A program made the position numbers and the translations under genes. This document shows positions 25,353 through 33,999 of a stretch of DNA of 64,000 bases, piece by piece. Source of the stretch: Andeanibacterium fulvum (GTDB lineage: Bacteria; Pseudomonadota; Alphaproteobacteria; Sphingomonadales; Sphingomonadaceae); assembly GCF_037154085.1 (NCBI RefSeq), contig NZ_JBANRM010000002.1, positions 310,001 through 374,000 of the forward strand, written 5' to 3'. The notes beneath the pieces were generated by a model. That model saw nothing but the letters and a program-made list of their open reading frames with translations. It was not told where the DNA came from and searched no databases. How positions within the stretch are numbered: the first letter of the stretch is position 1; every line of letters begins with the position of its first letter.

Positions 25353-26156
25353 ATGATCGACCGGCAACGCCTCGAACAGATCGTCCGCGAAGCCGGGCAG
25401 ATCGCCATGCGCCAATGGCCGGGTGCGGGCCACACAGTGAAGAGCTGGGAGAAGACCCCCGGCGCTCCCGTCACCGATGCGGATATGGAAGTGGACGATT
25501 TCCTGCGCCGCGAATTGCTGGGCCTGCTGCCCTCTGCGGGCTGGCTGTCGGAAGAGACCGCCGACCATCCCGAGCGGCTGGGCCGGGGCCTGTGCTGGCT
25601 GGTCGACCCGATTGACGGCACGCGCGATTTCATGCGCGGGCGCAGCGGCTGGTCGGTCTCGGTTGCGCTGGTGAGCGCGGGCCGCCCCCTGATCGGCATG
25701 CTGGTCGCGCCCGCGCGCGGACCGGAACCGGGCGGCGAGGAGTGGTACGGCATGGCAGGGCAGGGGGCCTGGCTCAACGGCAGGCGCCTCAGGGCCAGCA
25801 CCCGGCGCGAATTTCCCGGTTCGCGCGTGCCCGCCGATTCCCTGCCCAAGGAAGATCGCGACCTGACCATGGTCGAAAAACCCAATTCCATCGCCTTGCG
25901 CATCGCCATGGTGGCGGATGACCGGGCGGACCTGCTGGCAACCCTGCGTTGGGGCTATGAATGGGATATCGCCGCCGCAACCTTGATCGCGCGAGAGGCG
26001 GGTGCCGCCGTCAGCGACGCTTTCGGCGAGCCGCTGGCCTATAACAAGCGCGATCCGCGCGCTTTCGGCGTGCTTGTCTGCGCCCCTGCCATCCACCGTG
26101 CCGCGATAGATCGGCTGGCGGAGCGGGCGGCAGTGCTTTCCCGGCCGCAGGAATGA
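25353..26156 (+). CDS. Inositol monophosphatase family phosphatase
   Basis: The 267-residue enzyme has all metal-binding motifs of the superfamily: P-V-T-D-A-D near 38, S-E-E-T near 67, D-P-I-D-G-T-R-D-F near 86, and Y-E-W-D-I-A-A near 204. Candidates are inositol monophosphatase, histidinol-phosphatase, or CysQ 3'(2'),5'-bisphosphate nucleotidase. The sequence alone does not decide. It is divergent from sucC with a 102-base gap. Confidence 0.88.
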   Translation: MIDRQRLEQIVREAGQIAMRQWPGAGHTVKSWEKTPGAPVTDADMEVDDFLRRELLGLLPSAGWLSEETADHPERLGRGLCWLVDPIDGTRDFMRGRSGWSVSVALVSAGRPLIGMLVAPARGPEPGGEEWYGMAGQGAWLNGRRLRASTRREFPGSRVPADSLPKEDRDLTMVEKPNSIALRIAMVADDRADLLATLRWGYEWDIAAATLIAREAGAAVSDAFGEPLAYNKRDPRAFGVLVCAPAIHRAAIDRLAERAAVLSRPQE

Positions 26157-26159
26157 AGA

Positions 26160-26203
26160 GGCCGGCGCGCTGCCCCGTGGCAGCGGCCGGCCCTTTTCCT
26201 TTG
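26160..26203 (+). terminator. Terminator after the IMPase-family gene
   Basis: A long GC stem (GGCCGG...GCTGCC paired with GGCAGC..CCGGCC, with a small internal loop) is followed by TTTTCCTTT. It ends the rightward gene before the convergent OmpA-like gene. Confidence 0.75.
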
Positions 26204-26220
26204 CCGAAAGCGGGTAAGCG

Positions 26221-26913
26221 TCAGTTGCCCTGGCGGGCGGCGCTCACGTCTTCCTGGCTGATCGGAGTGATCTTCAGTTCCACGCGGCGGTTCTGCGCGC
26301 GGCCATATTCGGTGTTGTTATCGGCCACCGGATAGCGTTCGCCATAACCGATAGTCGCCACGCGGGCGCGCGATACGCCGCGCAGCACCAGATAATCGGC
26401 CACCGCATTGGCGCGGCGCTGCGAGAGCGCGAGATTATATTCGTCGCTGCCGGTGGAATCGGTGTGGCCCATCACGTCGATCAGGCTGTTGGGATAGGTC
26501 ACCAGGCTGTTGGCGATCGTATCCAGCGTGCGCTGGAATTCCGGCTTCACCGTGCTGCTGTCCACATCGAAGGTCACGCCATTGGGCAGATTGACCAGAA
26601 TGGCCTGGCCATCGGGCGTTTCGGAAACATCCACGCCGCTGCCCGCGGTCTGTTCCTTCAGTTCCTTGATCTGCTTGTCCATCGTGTAGCCGACCGCTGC
26701 GCCAGCCACGCCGCCGATCCCCGCACCGATGATACGGCCGGTCTTGCCGCCGATCAGGCCGCCCAGAAGGTAACCGCCCAGCGCGCCGCCCACGCCGCCG
26801 ATCGCCGTGCGCGAGACTTTCTTCTCGCCCGTGTTCGGATCGGTCACGCAAGCGGTGGTGGAGAGCAGCGCAATTGCTGCGAAACTCGAGATGAAAAGGC
26901 GCGATTTCCTCAT
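26221..26913 (-). CDS. OmpA-family lipoprotein with glycine-zipper domain
   Basis: The 230-residue protein has a lipoprotein signal (lipobox S-T-T-A-C). A Gly-rich zipper at about 38-75 comes next (GGVGGALGGYLLGG and similar repeats), and then an OmpA-C peptidoglycan-binding domain. The domain contains G-H-T-D-S-T-G-S-D-E-Y-N-L-x-L-S-x-x-R-A near 150 with the Asp and Arg that bind diaminopimelate. It likely tethers the outer membrane to the cell wall. The start at 26913 is chosen because GAAGGAG lies before it and the lipoprotein signal begins there. Confidence 0.9.
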   Translation of the reverse strand: MRKSRLFISSFAAIALLSTTACVTDPNTGEKKVSRTAIGGVGGALGGYLLGGLIGGKTGRIIGAGIGGVAGAAVGYTMDKQIKELKEQTAGSGVDVSETPDGQAILVNLPNGVTFDVDSSTVKPEFQRTLDTIANSLVTYPNSLIDVMGHTDSTGSDEYNLALSQRRANAVADYLVLRGVSRARVATIGYGERYPVADNNTEYGRAQNRRVELKITPISQEDVSAARQGN

Positions 26914-27014
26914 GGTGAAGGCTCCTTTCTGTTCTTGCGCGGGCGAAAGGGGGGAGAATGCCCGCGTCAATTCCTGCTGCCTTTCCGGTCTTTACTCTTA
27001 CATGAACGGATTGG

Positions 27015-27041
27015 AACCCGCCCAGGCACAATGGGCGGGTT
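27015..27041. repeat. Perfect 10-bp inverted repeat in a divergent intergenic region
   Basis: AACCCGCCCA and TGGGCGGGTT flank a seven-base spacer. It lies between the divergent OmpA-like gene (start 26913) and the CorC-like gene (start 27083). No T tract follows on either strand, so an operator or structured leader is as likely as a terminator. Confidence 0.5.
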
Positions 27042-27082
27042 GAGCGATTTGCGGGGCGGCCAGAATCTGCTAGCGATGCGGT

Positions 27083-28402
27083 GTGACACCTTTCCCCTGG
27101 ATCGACGTCCTGATCATCGCAGGACTGATTTTGCTCAATGGCCTGTTCGCCATGTCCGAACTGGCTATCGTTTCTGCGCGCCCGGCGCGCCTGCAAGTTG
27201 CAGCTGAAAAGGGCAGCAAGGCCGCCAAGGCCGCGCTGGCGCTGGAGGCCGATCCGGGCAAGTTCCTCTCCACCGTCCAGATCGGCATCACGCTGGTGGG
27301 CATCATTGCCGGTGCCTATTCAGGGTCGAGCCTCGGCGGCCCTGTGGGCGAAAGGCTGGGCTTGCTGGGCGTCCCGGACAAGGTGGCGGACGAAGTCGGC
27401 TTTGCGCTGGTGATTGTGCTCACGACCTATTTCAGCCTGGTGGTGGGCGAACTGGTGCCCAAGCAATTCGCCCTGCGTGCGGCAGAGCCGATTGCCCTGC
27501 TGATGGCGCGGCCGATGGAAATCCTGTCCAAGGTGGCGGCGCCCTTCGTGTGGCTGCTCGACAAGTCGTCCGCCACGCTGATGCGGCTGCTGCGTATCGG
27601 CCATCGCGGCGAACATGGGCTGACGGCGGAAGAGCTGCAGATGATCTTCGCCGAGGCGACCCGCTCGGGCGCCATCGAGGAAGACGAACGCGCGATTATG
27701 GCGGGAATCATGAAGCTCGCCAGCCGCCCGGTGCGCGAATTGATGACTCCGCGCACCGAACTCGACTGGATCGACCGGGCTTCGAGCGAGGCGGAGATCC
27801 GCGAGACGATTGCCGCCTCGCCTCATTCGCTGCTGCCGGTGGCCGAAGGCTCGCCTGACAAGATTCTCGGCGTGGTGAAAGTACGTGAAGTGCTGGCGCT
27901 GATGCTGACGAAGAAGCGCTTCGATCTCGACAGCCTGCTGCGCAAGCCCGAAGTGATTCCCGACCAGCTGGACGCGATGGACGCGCTGCGCATGCTTCAG
28001 CAATCGGGCACCGGCATGGCCATGGTGCATGACGAATATGGCCATCTCGAAGGCATCGTTACACCGGCGGATCTGCTGATGGCGCTGGTGGGAACTTTCG
28101 TCAGCCATCAGGATGAAGGCGACATGCCGCAGCTCATCGAGCGGGCGGACGGCTCGCTGCTGATCGCGGGCTTCATGCCGGCTGACCTCATGGCGGAACG
28201 GCTGGGCATCGAACTGCCGGAAGACCGGGAATATGCCACTGCCGCCGGTTTCGTCCTCGCCGTGCTCAAGAAGCTGCCGGCCGAAGGCGAAGTGTTCGAG
28301 GCGCAGGGCTGGCGTTTCGAGGTCGTCGACATGGACGGGCTCAGGATCGACAAGCTGCTGGTGAGCGAGCTGAAAGAGCCCGAGCCCGATACGGGGGATT
28401 GA
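27083..28402 (+). CDS. CorC/HlyC family transporter (CNNM + CBS pair)
   Basis: The 439-residue protein has an N-terminal CNNM/DUF21 membrane domain with four hydrophobic segments, including N-G-L-F-A-M-S-E-L-A-I-V near 15-26. A CBS pair spans about 205-325 (L-M-T-P-R-T-E-L-D-W-I, later H-D-E-Y-G-H-L-E-G-I-V-T), and a CorC_HlyC domain ends the chain. Homologues are linked to Mg2+ or Co2+ efflux. It starts with GTG. A bidirectional terminator follows. Confidence 0.92.
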   Translation: MTPFPWIDVLIIAGLILLNGLFAMSELAIVSARPARLQVAAEKGSKAAKAALALEADPGKFLSTVQIGITLVGIIAGAYSGSSLGGPVGERLGLLGVPDKVADEVGFALVIVLTTYFSLVVGELVPKQFALRAAEPIALLMARPMEILSKVAAPFVWLLDKSSATLMRLLRIGHRGEHGLTAEELQMIFAEATRSGAIEEDERAIMAGIMKLASRPVRELMTPRTELDWIDRASSEAEIRETIAASPHSLLPVAEGSPDKILGVVKVREVLALMLTKKRFDLDSLLRKPEVIPDQLDAMDALRMLQQSGTGMAMVHDEYGHLEGIVTPADLLMALVGTFVSHQDEGDMPQLIERADGSLLIAGFMPADLMAERLGIELPEDREYATAAGFVLAVLKKLPAEGEVFEAQGWRFEVVDMDGLRIDKLLVSELKEPEPDTGD

Positions 28403-28411
28403 GGCAAAACA

Positions 28412-28439
28412 AAAAAGGCCCGCCGAAGCGGGCCTTTTT
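28412..28439. terminator. Bidirectional rho-independent terminator
   Basis: AAAAAGGCCCGC and GCGGGCCTTTTT arms with a four-base loop form a perfect stem with A and T tails. It serves both the CorC-like gene (+) and the long leftward operon ending with the DUF3035 gene (-). Confidence 0.95.
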
Positions 28440-28458
28440 CATAATCTGTCGGTGCCGA

Positions 28459-28878
28459 TCAGCCCTGTTCGGGGATCACGGCCTGCGCTTCGCGTCCGTC
28501 GCCCTGGGGGGCGGAGACGATGGCGCGGGTGACCGTGCCCTTGTCCACCGTGTTGGTCTGCGTATCGCCCACGGCGGAGCGGATGCCGGCTTCGGCCGAG
28601 CCCGCCTTGTCGAGCGCGCTGGTTTCCACGCTGGAACGCGGCGCCGTGCCGCCGAACAGTGTGTCGAGCGCCTGCTGGCTGGCAGTGCCTTCGGCCGGGC
28701 GCGGGGCGCCGGGGGCGGGGGGCACGAGGTTGAAATCGGGCGGAACCACCAGCGGCGCCTGGCGCTGCACCGCGAATTCGTCGGGACGGGCGCGGTTGAA
28801 GATGCCGCCGCCGCTGCCGCAGGAAGCCAGCATGGCCGAACCGGCCAGCAGCAGGAGGATGGTGGTGGTCTTGCGCAT
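28459..28878 (-). CDS. DUF3035 lipoprotein (BamF-like)
   Basis: The 139-residue lipoprotein has lipobox L-A-S-C20. It then shows R-P-D-E-F-A-V-x-x-x-x-P-L-V-V-P-P-D-F-N-L near 31-52, the DUF3035 signature. To my knowledge, this family was described as BamF, a lipoprotein of the outer-membrane beta-barrel assembly complex in Alphaproteobacteria related to part of BamC. The remainder is low-complexity. Its ATG overlaps the lspA stop, and it is the last gene of the leftward train. Confidence 0.85.
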   Translation of the reverse strand: MRKTTTILLLLAGSAMLASCGSGGGIFNRARPDEFAVQRQAPLVVPPDFNLVPPAPGAPRPAEGTASQQALDTLFGGTAPRSSVETSALDKAGSAEAGIRSAVGDTQTNTVDKGTVTRAIVSAPQGDGREAQAVIPEQG

Positions 28879-29408
28879 CAATTCGTCTCCGGGGCCGTCT
28901 CGGCGCTCGTGTGAGCAGGCTTTTCGCGCAGGAAGATCGCGCGGGCAAGGATAATCACGACACCGATGCTGATCGCGGCATCGGCGATGTTGAAGATCAT
29001 GAAGGGCCGCCATTCCCCGAAATGGAGGTCGGCATAGTCGATCACATAGCCATAGACGGTGCGGTCACGGATGTTGCCCAGTGCGCCGCCCAGCACGAAG
29101 GCCAGCGGCAGGATGTCCCACAGCTTGCGCTCGCGCAGCATCCACACCAGCACCACCAGCGCGATCAGGCCGGTCATCGCCACCAGGCCCCAGCGCATTT
29201 CGGCCGAAGTGGCCTGCAACATGCCCAGCGAGACGCCGAAATTCCGCGTCCAGGTGAAGTTGAAGAAGGGCAGGATCTCGATCTGGCCGCCAGGCTGGCT
29301 GCGCAGGGCGAGGGGCCCCAGCATCAGGCCCTTCACCCACAGGTCGAGCGCCAGCACGGTGGCTGCAAGGCCGAAGCCGTAAAGGCGGTTGCGGGTGACG
29401 GCGGTCAT
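28878..29408 (-). CDS. lspA: Lipoprotein signal peptidase (signal peptidase II)
   Basis: The 176-residue aspartyl protease has four membrane helices. The two catalytic aspartates are in G-N-I-R-D-R and F-N-I-A-D-A. It cuts the signal of lipidated prolipoproteins. The start at 29408 overlaps the ileS stop by one base, and its own stop overlaps the next lipoprotein gene. ileS-lspA is a widespread pairing. Confidence 0.96.
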   Translation of the reverse strand: MTAVTRNRLYGFGLAATVLALDLWVKGLMLGPLALRSQPGGQIEILPFFNFTWTRNFGVSLGMLQATSAEMRWGLVAMTGLIALVVLVWMLRERKLWDILPLAFVLGGALGNIRDRTVYGYVIDYADLHFGEWRPFMIFNIADAAISIGVVIILARAIFLREKPAHTSAETAPETN

Positions 29409-32302
29409 CAGGCGGCGTCCATTTCGGCAACCACGCTCTCGCAGCGGTCGCACAGGGCGCCGTCTTCCGCCACTTCGGGCAGATGGCGCCAGCAGCGGCC
29501 GCATTTGTGCTTGGAGGTGGCTGTCACGATCACATCATCGCCCTTAGCGTGCGTGACTGACGCGGTGATGAACAGCTCGGCCAATTGCGCTTCGTCGAAA
29601 GGCAGCGGGCCTTCCGGCAGGGTCACTTCGGCCTGCAGGCTGGAACCCAGCGTCTTGTCGCGGCGCAGCGGTTCGATTGCCTCGGTCACCTTCTGGCGCA
29701 ACTCGCGCAGGCCCTTCCAGTCCGCCATGGCGGCATGGGCTTCCGGCAGTTCCGGCCAGACCAGCAGATGCACGCTGTCGCTGCCCGGATATCGGCTCTG
29801 CCACACTTCTTCCGAGGTGAAGACCAGCACCGGCGCCGCATAGCGGATCAGCGCGTGGAACAGAGTGTCCAGCACGCTGCGATAGGCGCGGCGGCGCGGG
29901 TCCCCCGAAACACCATCAAACACAGCATCGCAATAGAGGCTGTCCTTGCGGATATCGAAGAAGAAGGCCGAAAGGTCTTCATTGCAGAAATCGGTCAGCG
30001 CGCGGACATAGGCGTTGAAGTCGAAGGCGTCGGTCGCGCGGCGCAGTTCGGTATCGAGATCGCGCAGCAGGGCGAGCATGTAATGCTCCAACTGCGGCAT
30101 TTCTTCCACCGGCAGGCGTTCTTCCTCGGTGAAGCCGTCCAGCGCGCCCAGCAGATAGCGGAAGGTGTTGCGCAGCTTGCGATACTGGTCGGCCACGCCC
30201 TTGAGGATCTCGTCCCCGATGCGGTGATCTTCGGTGTAATCGACCGAGAGCGCCCAAAGGCGGATGATGTCCGCGCCATATTGCTCCATCACCTTCAGCG
30301 GGCTGACGGTGTTGCCGAGCGACTTGGACATTTTCATGCCCTTGGCATCCATGGTGAAGCCGTGGGTCAGAACAGCCTTGTAGGGCGCATGGCCGCGCGT
30401 GGCGCAGCTTTCCAGCAGGGAGGACTGGAACCAGCCGCGATGCTGGTCGCTGCCTTCCAGATAAAGGTCCGCCGGCGGGCCTTCATAGCCTTCGGGGCGT
30501 AGCAATTCGGGCCAGCGGCCGCTTTCCAGCACGAAGGCATGAGTGCTGCCCGAATCGAACCACACGTCCAGAATGTCGGTGATCCGCTCGTAATCCTCGA
30601 GCTTGTAATCACTGCCGAGCAGTGTCTGTGCGTTTTCGTCATCCCAGGCATCCACGCCCTGTTCGCGCACGGCGGCGACGATGCGGGCATTGACGGCGGG
30701 ATCGTTGAGATATTGGCCGGTCTTGCGATCGACGAACAGGGTGATCGGCACGCCCCAGGCGCGCTGGCGCGACAGCACCCAGTCCGGGCGGCCTTCCACC
30801 ATGCTGCCGATGCGGTTGCGGCCCTTGTCGGGCACGAAGCGGGTTTCCGCGATGGCCTTCAGCGCCACTTCGCGCAGCGTACCGCTATCGGCGGCAACCG
30901 CCGCAGCCACGGCGCCGCCGATGCCGTCAAGCGGGGCGACCGGGAATTCCAGCGTGGCCAGCGGGCGGTCCATCGGCACGAACCATTGCGGCGTGCAGCG
31001 GAAGATCACCTTGGCCTTGCTGCGCCAGCTATGCGGATAGGAATGCTTGTAATCCGCCGATGCGGCCAGCAGCCCGCCTGCTTCGCGCAGGTCCGAACAG
31101 ATCGGGCCATCGGGCGCGTTGAACTTGGGATTGATGACGCTCATCGAGCGTTCGTCGGTGCGCGGCAGCCACGCCCAGTCCTCGCGATAGCGGCCATCGG
31201 CCTCCACCACGAATTTCGGCTCGATCCCATGCGCCTTGCACAGGTCGAAATCGTCCTCGCCATGGTCGGGCGCCATATGGACGAGGCCGGTGCCGCTGTC
31301 GGTGGTGACGAAGTCGCCGGGCAGGAAGGGGCGCGGTTCGGCATAGAAGCCGCCGAGATGATGCATCGGATGGCGGGCAACGGTGCCGGCGAGTTGAGCA
31401 CCTATCCACCAGCTATCACCTTCGGGTCGGGCAGGCGTGTCGAAACCTCGGCCAAGCCGCTTTTCTAGTTCTTCGACGAGACCCGCTGAAACGAGGAGAC
31501 GCTTATCTCCATCCACAACCATCACGTATGGGACCTCCGGCCCATAGGCCAAAGCCTGGTTCACCGGGATCGTCCAAGGGGTCGTCGTCCAGATCACCGC
31601 ATAGGCGCCGATCAGTTCCTTGATCGGGCTCTCGGTGATCTCGAAGGCCACGTCGATCTGGGTCGAGACGATGTCCTCATACTCGACCTCGGCCTCGGCC
31701 AGCGCGGTCTTCTCGACCGGCGACCACATCACCGGCTTGGCGCCGCGATAGAGCTGGCCGGCTTCCGCGAATTTAAGCAACTCGCCCACGATGGTGGCTT
31801 CGGCCTGGAAATCCATGGTCAGATAGGGATGGTCCCAATCGCCGTTCACGCCCAGGCGCTTGAGCTGTTCGCGCTGCACATTCACCCAGTTCTGGGCATA
31901 GGCGCGGCATTCGGCGCGGAATTCCTTTGCGGGAACCTCGTCCTTGTTCTTCTTCTTCTTGCGGTATTCTTCCTCGACCTTCCACTCGATGGGCAGGCCG
32001 TGGCAGTCCCAGCCGGGCACATAGGGCGCGTCCTTGCCCAGCAGGCTCTGGGTGCGGACCACCATGTCCTTCAGGATGTGGTTCAGCGCATGGCCGATAT
32101 GCATGTCGCCATTCGCATAGGGTGGGCCATCGTGCAGGATGAATTTTTCCGCGCCCGCGCGGGCGGCGCGCAGCTTTTCATACAGCCCATCGGCCTGCCA
32201 GCGCGCAAGAATGCCCGGCTCCTTCTCGGGGAGGCCGGCCTTCATCGGGAAATCGGTCTTCGGAAGGAAAACCGTGGGACGATAATCGCGCTGTTCTGAC
32301 AT
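29408..32302 (-). CDS. ileS: Isoleucyl-tRNA synthetase
   Basis: The 964-residue class I synthetase shows the HIGH motif (Y-A-N-G-D-M-H-I-G-H-A-L-N) near 64 and the KMSKS motif (M-K-M-S-K-S-L-G-N) near 660. A large editing insert lies between them. A C-terminal zinc finger (C-G-R-C-W near 930, then C-D-R-C) is also present. It is complete. The GDPD-like gene lies 38 bases upstream on the same strand. Confidence 0.98.
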   Translation of the reverse strand: MSEQRDYRPTVFLPKTDFPMKAGLPEKEPGILARWQADGLYEKLRAARAGAEKFILHDGPPYANGDMHIGHALNHILKDMVVRTQSLLGKDAPYVPGWDCHGLPIEWKVEEEYRKKKKNKDEVPAKEFRAECRAYAQNWVNVQREQLKRLGVNGDWDHPYLTMDFQAEATIVGELLKFAEAGQLYRGAKPVMWSPVEKTALAEAEVEYEDIVSTQIDVAFEITESPIKELIGAYAVIWTTTPWTIPVNQALAYGPEVPYVMVVDGDKRLLVSAGLVEELEKRLGRGFDTPARPEGDSWWIGAQLAGTVARHPMHHLGGFYAEPRPFLPGDFVTTDSGTGLVHMAPDHGEDDFDLCKAHGIEPKFVVEADGRYREDWAWLPRTDERSMSVINPKFNAPDGPICSDLREAGGLLAASADYKHSYPHSWRSKAKVIFRCTPQWFVPMDRPLATLEFPVAPLDGIGGAVAAAVAADSGTLREVALKAIAETRFVPDKGRNRIGSMVEGRPDWVLSRQRAWGVPITLFVDRKTGQYLNDPAVNARIVAAVREQGVDAWDDENAQTLLGSDYKLEDYERITDILDVWFDSGSTHAFVLESGRWPELLRPEGYEGPPADLYLEGSDQHRGWFQSSLLESCATRGHAPYKAVLTHGFTMDAKGMKMSKSLGNTVSPLKVMEQYGADIIRLWALSVDYTEDHRIGDEILKGVADQYRKLRNTFRYLLGALDGFTEEERLPVEEMPQLEHYMLALLRDLDTELRRATDAFDFNAYVRALTDFCNEDLSAFFFDIRKDSLYCDAVFDGVSGDPRRRAYRSVLDTLFHALIRYAAPVLVFTSEEVWQSRYPGSDSVHLLVWPELPEAHAAMADWKGLRELRQKVTEAIEPLRRDKTLGSSLQAEVTLPEGPLPFDEAQLAELFITASVTHAKGDDVIVTATSKHKCGRCWRHLPEVAEDGALCDRCESVVAEMDAA

Positions 32303-32340
32303 GGCTGCGCCGTTAGAGCAAAGAACCGGCCTGATAAAGA

Positions 32341-33396
32341 CTATTGGGACTGCCTGCGTCTTTCGAGCCCCGCTTCGGCCCGCTCTATTTCATCGTCGCG
32401 TCTCTTATCCAGCGAGGGATGCAGGGCGGGGCCCACGGTCCACATGTCGTCGATCAGGATATGGCCGTTGAAAGTGGAGGGAATCTCGCCGATCTGTTCG
32501 GGCAGGGAAAGGCCGCCCAGCGGCGATCCATCGCGCGCGGGCGGGGCGATCATCATGTGCCCGCCCTGTGCCTCCATCCGCTGGATCAGGCGATTGGGCC
32601 AGCCCCACAGGAAGAGGCTGTTTTCCATCGTCACCAGCATGGTACCGCCGCGGCAGCTGTCGGGCAGGGCGCCGGTCCAGCCACCGAGCATATAGTCGCT
32701 CTGGCAGGCCTTCGCGCCTTCCACGCTGAAGGCCCAGGCATTGGGGAAATGTTCGGCAATGCGGCGGATGGCGGGGGTGTCGCCCGAAAAACCGTCGCGC
32801 GAATTGTCCACGTCGCGCAGCGATCCGCGCAGGGTGCGGGCCAGCTGGTCCACATCCGAGGGCGTGAAGCCGGTGAGGTTGAACAGGATCGGCGTATCGG
32901 GAAAACCCGCCAGCAATTCGTCCAGCGAAGGCATGGCGCCCACGCCCTTGCCGCGCAGTGGGAAGCTCTTGCCGCCATCGGCAGTGTAGCCATAGCCGAT
33001 ATCGAGCTGCTTCAGCTCGTCCATCGTCCGCTTGCGCACTTCGCCCTTGCCATCCGTCCGGCAATCGAGCGCTGTATCGCGGAACACGGCGAATTTGCCG
33101 TCCGCCGTGGGGACGAGGTCCACTGCCAGCATGCCTGCGCCAAGGCGCCGGGCCTGGGCGAGCGAGGGCAGGCTATTCTCGATGAACTCATGCACCGGCG
33201 GTTCGATTGCGGCAGCGCTGCAGCCGTTGGGGCCCGTGCCGGCGGCATATTGGCCGATGCCGCGATGGGCGACCTTCCACGGCGTGCCGCGCGGCGCGTC
33301 GGCCAGCCAGCTTGCATTGGTGAAGGTCAGCGCCACGAAGCCGAGCGCCAGCACCATCCCGGCCCCGGTGAGCCAGGCTTTTCGATTACCCCCCAT
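32341..33396 (-). CDS. Glycerophosphodiester phosphodiesterase family protein, possibly inactive
   Basis: The 351-residue protein has an N-terminal hydrophobic anchor (11-27) and a GDPD-like barrel: A-H44-R45-G, then E73-N74-S, then D93-x-V-P-T-A-D-G and C-R-T-D-G-K-G. Two residues expected in active GDPDs differ. The E-x-D metal motif reads A-V92-D93, and the general-acid histidine of the H-D pair is Arg106 (V-F-R-D). A CGC codon at that position is one transition from CAC. It may be a pseudoenzyme or have another substrate. It lies between the GNAT gene and ileS in the leftward train. Confidence 0.8.
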   Translation of the reverse strand: MGGNRKAWLTGAGMVLALGFVALTFTNASWLADAPRGTPWKVAHRGIGQYAAGTGPNGCSAAAIEPPVHEFIENSLPSLAQARRLGAGMLAVDLVPTADGKFAVFRDTALDCRTDGKGEVRKRTMDELKQLDIGYGYTADGGKSFPLRGKGVGAMPSLDELLAGFPDTPILFNLTGFTPSDVDQLARTLRGSLRDVDNSRDGFSGDTPAIRRIAEHFPNAWAFSVEGAKACQSDYMLGGWTGALPDSCRGGTMLVTMENSLFLWGWPNRLIQRMEAQGGHMMIAPPARDGSPLGGLSLPEQIGEIPSTFNGHILIDDMWTVGPALHPSLDKRRDDEIERAEAGLERRRQSQ

Positions 33397-33415
33397 GATT
33401 CCCCCCGAATCGCGA

Positions 33416-33988
33416 TCAGGCGCCGCTGCGCCACGCCATCAGCTGCCGATAGGGCATGCTGCGGGTGAATTCATCCCAATGCGTGTACCAAATGGTAACA
33501 TCGCCGCCCCAGGGCGGGCTCCAGTCCCGTTCGGGCTGCGAACCGAGCGCGGCAGCCGTCTTTTCGCTGCCCGCATTGCCTTTCAGGATGCAGTGCATGA
33601 CCAGATCGTGCCCCAGCGCTTCCTTGCACCAGACCAGAGCGGCGGCGGCGCCTTCCACGGCATAGCCGCGGCGCTGATGTTCCGGGAAAATCGCCCAGCC
33701 CACTTCGAAACCGGGCCAGCCCGGCGGGGCGAAGGGGCCGAGGCGGCCGATAGTCTCGCCCGTTTCCTTCAGCGTGACCACCCAATTGCCGAAGCCTTCC
33801 AGCGACCAGCTGCCATTGATCATGGCCATGGAACGCCACGCCTCTTCGCGTGTCAGGCCGCGCCCCTCGCGCGAGATGGTGCGGGCGAATTCGTCCTTCG
33901 CCAGCGCTTCCATGAAGGGTTCGCGGTCGGACGGCCGAAAACCGCGCAGCAGCAGCCTTTCGGTTTCCACCACGGGAATATCGGCCAT
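33416..33988 (-). CDS. GNAT family N-acetyltransferase (RimJ/RimL-like)
   Basis: The 190-residue protein begins with the typical E-T-E-R-L-L-L-R-G-F-R-P-S-D. It contains V-G-W-A-I-F-P-E-H-Q-R-R-G-Y-A-x-E-G-A, the acetyl-CoA binding motif A, near 95-113. The acceptor is unknown; family members acetylate ribosomal protein N-termini or small molecules. It follows ribF by 11 bases. Confidence 0.88.
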   Translation of the reverse strand: MADIPVVETERLLLRGFRPSDREPFMEALAKDEFARTISREGRGLTREEAWRSMAMINGSWSLEGFGNWVVTLKETGETIGRLGPFAPPGWPGFEVGWAIFPEHQRRGYAVEGAAAALVWCKEALGHDLVMHCILKGNAGSEKTAAALGSQPERDWSPPWGGDVTIWYTHWDEFTRSMPYRQLMAWRSGA

Positions 33989-33999
33989 GGCCGGGGCTC

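Noticed and set aside
25251..26096. An N-terminal extension of sucC of about 280 residues
   Set aside because: The canonical SucC start is at 25250. The extension is antisense to the IMPase-family gene and has no matching domain.
27015..27041. Rho-independent terminator
   Set aside because: The inverted repeat lies between divergent starts and has no T tract on either strand.
30539..31468. A plus-strand frame of about 300 codons opposite ileS
   Set aside because: It is a shadow of ileS; the synthetase is continuous through this stretch.
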